From Bacteroidaceae bacterium (lineage in GTDB: Bacteria > Bacteroidota > Bacteroidia > Bacteroidales > Bacteroidaceae): DNA of 7,341 bases. Under the pieces are notes generated by a model. The model was not told where the DNA came from, did no database searches, and saw nothing but the letters and a program-made list of their open reading frames with translations. Shown one piece after another: positions 4,590 to 7,341 of the stretch. The position numbers and the translations under genes were made by a program. How positions within the stretch are numbered: position 1 is the stretch's first letter; each line of letters opens with the position of its first letter. Where the stretch lies: contig JAFUNW010000245.1 of assembly GCA_017472905.1 (NCBI GenBank), positions 1 through 7,341 of the forward strand. Reading direction: 5' to 3'.

Positions 4590-6938
4590 ATGAACAAAAT
4601 TATTAGCAAAGAACAATTTTCAGAGAAAGTATTCAAACTGGAGATTGAAGCTCCGCTGATTGCCCGCTCACGCAAAGCCGGCCATTTCGTCATTGTACGC
4701 GTAGACGAAAAAGGAGAACGTATGCCCCTTACCATAGCTGGAGCAGACTTGGAGAAAGGAACTATCACCTTGGTTGTTCAAACTGTTGGTCTCTCATCAA
4801 CAAAATTATGCCAATTGAATGTCGGTGATTATGTTTTAGATGTAGTGGGCCCACTCGGACAAGCGACACATATTCAAAAGTACGGTACTGTAGTATGTGC
4901 CGGAGGAGGGGTTGGTGTAGCTCCGATGCTTCCTATCATCCAAGCATTGAACGCCGCCGGAAATCGTGTGATCTCAGTTTTAGCCGGACGAAGCAAAGAA
5001 CTGATTATTCTGGAAGATGAAGTGCGCAAGAGTTCAGATGAAGTAATCATTATGACTGACGATGGCTCTTATGGAAACAAAGGACTTGTTACAGAGGGGA
5101 TTGAAAGCGTAATCAAACGTGAACAAGTAGACAAATGTTTCGCTATAGGGCCGGCCATCATGATGAAATTTTGTTGCTTGTTAACCAAGAAATACAATAT
5201 CCCGACAGATGTTTCATTAAATACCATCATGGTTGACGGAACCGGAATGTGTGGTGCATGCCGTATAACGGTAGGAGGAAAAACCAAGTTCGTATGTGTA
5301 GACGGTCCGGAATTTGATGGACATCAGGTAGATTTTGACGAGATGTTCAAGCGAATGGGGTCATTTAAACAAGTGGAACTGGAGGAAATGAGCCATTTGG
5401 AAGAACATGTTTGCAAGATAGAAACTTCAATCAATCAGAAAGAAGACGCTTGTCAACCATGCCAATCCGTAGGATGTCAACTTCCCCTAGAAGAGTTGCT
5501 TGACCGCAAAGCTTCGTGGCGCGAAGAGTTGCGTAAAGCGATGAAACCAAAAGAACGAACAGCCATAGAACGGTGTCCGATGAACGAACTAGACCCTGTC
5601 TATCGAGCTACGACACGTACCGAAGAGGTAAACACCGGATATACGAAAGAACAAGCCATGACGGAAGCCAAACGTTGTTTGGACTGCGCGAACCCGACTT
5701 GTATGCAAGGATGTCCGGTGAGCATCAACATCCCTTCGTTCATCAAAAACGTTGAACGAGGAGAATTTTTGGAAGCAGCCCGTGTCTTGAAACACACATC
5801 AGCTCTTCCTGCTGTATGTGGTCGGGTATGTCCGCAAGAAAAGCAATGCGAAAGTCAATGTATTCACCTTAAGATGGGTGAACAAGCTGTTGCCATCGGT
5901 AATTTGGAACGTTTTGTAGCGGATTATGAAAGAGAAAGTGGGAACATCGTACTTCCCGAATTAGCCCCACGTAACGGAATAAAAATCGCAGTCGTGGGTT
6001 CGGGACCTGCCGGATTAAGTTTTGCCGGCGACATGGTCAAATATGGTTATGATGTAACCGTATTTGAAGCTCTACACGAAATCGGAGGTGTATTGAAATA
6101 CGGTATTCCGGAGTTCCGTTTACCCAACAAGATTGTAGATGTAGAAATCAACAACTTGGAAAAGATGGGAGTTAAATTTGTCAAAGACTGCATCATTGGA
6201 AAAACCATCGGTGTGGAAGAACTGCAAGAAGAAGGTTACAAAGGAATCTTTATTGCCAGCGGTGCAGGACTTCCCAATTTTATGAATATTCCGGGAGAAA
6301 ACAGTGTAAACATTATGTCTAGCAACGAGTACTTGACTCGCGTTAACTTAATGGATGCATCAAATCCCGAAACTGACACCCCCATCAATCCGGCAAAAAA
6401 TGTGATTGTCGTAGGTGGTGGTAATACGGCTATGGACTCTTGCCGTACCGCCAAACGGTTGGGCGCAGAGAACGTTTATATAGTCTATCGCCGTAGCGAG
6501 GCAGAAATGCCGGCCAGACTTGAAGAGGTGAAACACGCCAAAGAAGAAGGCATTGAATTCCTGACGCTTCACAACCCCATCGAATATATAGCCGATGAAA
6601 AGGGAGCCGTTAAACAAGTAGTTCTTCAAAAAATGGAATTAGGTGAACCGGATGCAAGCGGACGCCGAAGTCCCGTAGCTATTCCGGGAGCTACAGTTAC
6701 ATTGGATATCGATATGGCTGTTGTTGCCGTTGGAGTATCACCCAACCCGATTGTTCCGACCTCCATTAAAGGTCTTGAATTGGGACGCAAAAACACCATT
6801 GCAGTCAATGAACGCATGCAAAGCAACATCCCAACCATTTATGCGGGTGGAGACATTGTACGCGGAGGAGCTACTGTTATTCTCGCAATGGGAGACGGAC
6901 GCCGGGCAGCACAAAACATGCATGAGCAATTAAGCTAA
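4590..6938 (+). CDS. nfnAB: Fused NfnA-NfnB: ferredoxin-dependent NADH/NADP+ transhydrogenase (electron-bifurcating)
   Basis: The 782-aa single-chain protein joins both subunits of the cytosolic Nfn complex, which couples NADPH, NAD+ and ferredoxin through flavin-based electron bifurcation. The NfnA part (about 1-260) has an FAD-binding beta barrel (RMPLTIAG, about 44-51) and an NAD-binding GGGVGVAPM (105-113). Its 2Fe-2S site is D216-x4-C221-x2-C224-x11-C236, where Asp stands where PyrK relatives have Cys. A linker (about 260-330) contains C275, C288, C291, C296 and C329. The NfnB part (about 330-782) has the 4Fe-4S Cys set C363, C366, C371, C375, C410, C414, C420 and C424. It then has an FAD fold GSGPAG (470-475), an NADPH fold GGGNTAMDS (609-617) and a closing FAD segment (AGGDIVRGGATVILAMGDGRRAA). 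Such fusions are often labelled dihydroorotate dehydrogenase subunit B/glutamate synthase small subunit. No pyrD or gltB is adjacent, so Nfn is the better reading. Confidence 0.9.
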   Translation: MNKIISKEQFSEKVFKLEIEAPLIARSRKAGHFVIVRVDEKGERMPLTIAGADLEKGTITLVVQTVGLSSTKLCQLNVGDYVLDVVGPLGQATHIQKYGTVVCAGGGVGVAPMLPIIQALNAAGNRVISVLAGRSKELIILEDEVRKSSDEVIIMTDDGSYGNKGLVTEGIESVIKREQVDKCFAIGPAIMMKFCCLLTKKYNIPTDVSLNTIMVDGTGMCGACRITVGGKTKFVCVDGPEFDGHQVDFDEMFKRMGSFKQVELEEMSHLEEHVCKIETSINQKEDACQPCQSVGCQLPLEELLDRKASWREELRKAMKPKERTAIERCPMNELDPVYRATTRTEEVNTGYTKEQAMTEAKRCLDCANPTCMQGCPVSINIPSFIKNVERGEFLEAARVLKHTSALPAVCGRVCPQEKQCESQCIHLKMGEQAVAIGNLERFVADYERESGNIVLPELAPRNGIKIAVVGSGPAGLSFAGDMVKYGYDVTVFEALHEIGGVLKYGIPEFRLPNKIVDVEINNLEKMGVKFVKDCIIGKTIGVEELQEEGYKGIFIASGAGLPNFMNIPGENSVNIMSSNEYLTRVNLMDASNPETDTPINPAKNVIVVGGGNTAMDSCRTAKRLGAENVYIVYRRSEAEMPARLEEVKHAKEEGIEFLTLHNPIEYIADEKGAVKQVVLQKMELGEPDASGRRSPVAIPGATVTLDIDMAVVAVGVSPNPIVPTSIKGLELGRKNTIAVNERMQSNIPTIYAGGDIVRGGATVILAMGDGRRAAQNMHEQLS

Positions 6939-6954
6939 TAGCTTTGTTCTATAT

Positions 6955-6997
6955 AAAACACAGAGTTTTTCTTATTAGATAAGCTCTGTGTTTTTTT
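6955..6997 (+). terminator. nfnAB terminator
   Basis: AAAACACAGAG (6955-6965) pairs perfectly with CTCTGTGTTTT (6984-6994). Inside it, CTTAT (6971-6975) pairs with ATAAG (6979-6983) around a TAG loop, with a five-T bulge (6966-6970) between the two stems. A T-run extends to 6997. It begins 16 bp after the nfnAB stop. Confidence 0.85.
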
Positions 6998-7063
6998 GTA
7001 TATTTATGCTTCTAATTACCCCAAAACCGGAACGGCTAATTTCTATAAGAAAAACCATTAAAA

Positions 7064-7125
7064 AAGTATCTTAAGATAAATGCCCAAGTATCTTAAGATA
7101 AATGAGCAAGTATCTTAAGATACTT
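7064..7125. repeat. Three tandem 22-bp repeats with TATCTTAAGATA palindromic cores
   Basis: Three copies begin at 7064, 7086 and 7108, exactly 22 bp apart. Each starts AAGTATCTTAAGATA. The first two continue AAATG plus a variable triplet (CCC or AGC region). The third ends CTT, making an 18-bp perfect palindrome AAGTATCTTAAGATACTT (7108-7125). The spacing of about two helical turns is what tandem protein-binding sites often show. Read on the minus strand, copy 1 is followed by six T residues, so the array also lies where the tmRNA transcript should end and may contribute to its termination. I do not recognise the motif. Confidence 0.8.
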
Positions 7126-7157
7126 TGCGTTTGAACCTATAATACCTTTTTAGGTTG

Positions 7158-7341
7158 TGGAGCTGGAGGGAATCGAACCCTCGTCCAAACGAGGAAACCA
7201 TATGCTTTCTACATGCTTATCTTCGCCTTCGATTTTCGTGCCCAAGCAAGACCGAAGCCACCCACTTGAACCTTATCCTCTAAATCTTCATAAGAGCCAC
7301 AAGGAGAAACCCTTACTATTTCCGATTTAGCTGCACCACTA
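7158..7341 (-). ncRNA. ssrA: tmRNA, 3' part (5' part and tag ORF outside the window)
   Basis: Transfer-messenger RNA rescues stalled ribosomes by acting first as tRNA-Ala and then as a short mRNA. Read on the minus strand, the 3' end carries the conserved AAGCATGTAGAAAGC tract. The T arm follows, with stem GAGGG/CCCTC (7182-7178 and 7170-7166) and loop TTCGATT. The end is CAGCTCCA, the 3' acceptor strand that would pair with a GGGGCTG 5' end beyond the right edge. The next bases are CAA, so a CCA tail is not encoded and would be added by nucleotidyltransferase. About 125 nt upstream of AAGCATG belongs to the pseudoknot region. The peptide-tag reading frame is not in view. No SmpB gene is present here. 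Confidence 0.93.

Noticed and set aside
4590..5400. Dihydroorotate dehydrogenase electron transfer subunit (PyrK)
   Set aside because: The first Cys of the PyrK 2Fe-2S motif is Asp here, and the domain is fused to an NfnB/GltD-like half with no pyrD nearby.
7158..7341. A tRNA gene at the right end, suggested by the T-arm and acceptor-like end
   Set aside because: No anticodon arm is present in the upstream sequence, and the AAGCATGTAG tract with a long non-tRNA region identifies tmRNA instead.

Overview
The window looks like chromosomal DNA from a member of the Bacteroidales, most likely a Bacteroides-like gut anaerobe. Three things suggest this. The protein sequences (SerRS, L21, L27 and an NfnA-NfnB fusion) have the character I associate with that group. 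The genes start in AT-rich contexts without Shine-Dalgarno sequences. Several upstream regions carry the Bacteroidetes sigma factor -7 element TAnnTTTG. This assignment is inference from reading, not a database match.

Layout, left to right. (1) 1-242, minus strand: the 5' part of an unrecognised lipoprotein-like gene that runs off the left edge. (2) 243-565: a divergent intergenic region with one promoter for each direction and a leader of about 80 nt before rplU. (3) 566-1167, plus strand: rplU-rpmA, encoding ribosomal proteins L21 and L27, closed by a strong hairpin terminator that probably works in both directions. (4) 1246-2731, minus strand: a YbdG-type MscS-family mechanosensitive channel, preceded by a 47-codon single-pass membrane protein whose stop lies 4 nt before the channel start. 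(5) 2732-2942: a divergent promoter region. (6) 2943-4217, plus strand: serS, seryl-tRNA synthetase. (7) 4218-4589: a 372-bp gap rich in inverted repeats; it holds the probable serS terminator and the promoter of the next gene. (8) 4590-6938, plus strand: a 782-aa fusion of the NfnA (FAD/2Fe-2S) and NfnB (FAD/4Fe-4S) subunits of the electron-bifurcating ferredoxin-dependent transhydrogenase, followed by a terminator hairpin. (9) 6998-7157: a spacer with three tandem 22-bp repeats, each centred on a TATCTTAAGATA palindrome. (10) 7158-7341, minus strand: the 3' part of tmRNA (ssrA), running off the right edge.

Most genes are housekeeping: translation (L21, L27, SerRS, tmRNA for ribosome rescue), osmotic protection (MscS/YbdG) and redox balance (NfnAB). 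I see no mobile element, CRISPR array, phage gene or defence cassette. The least explained parts are the triple palindrome array between nfnAB and ssrA, the small membrane protein coupled to the channel, the extra Cys cluster in the Nfn linker, the palindrome at the predicted nfnAB transcription start, and the competing hairpins downstream of serS.
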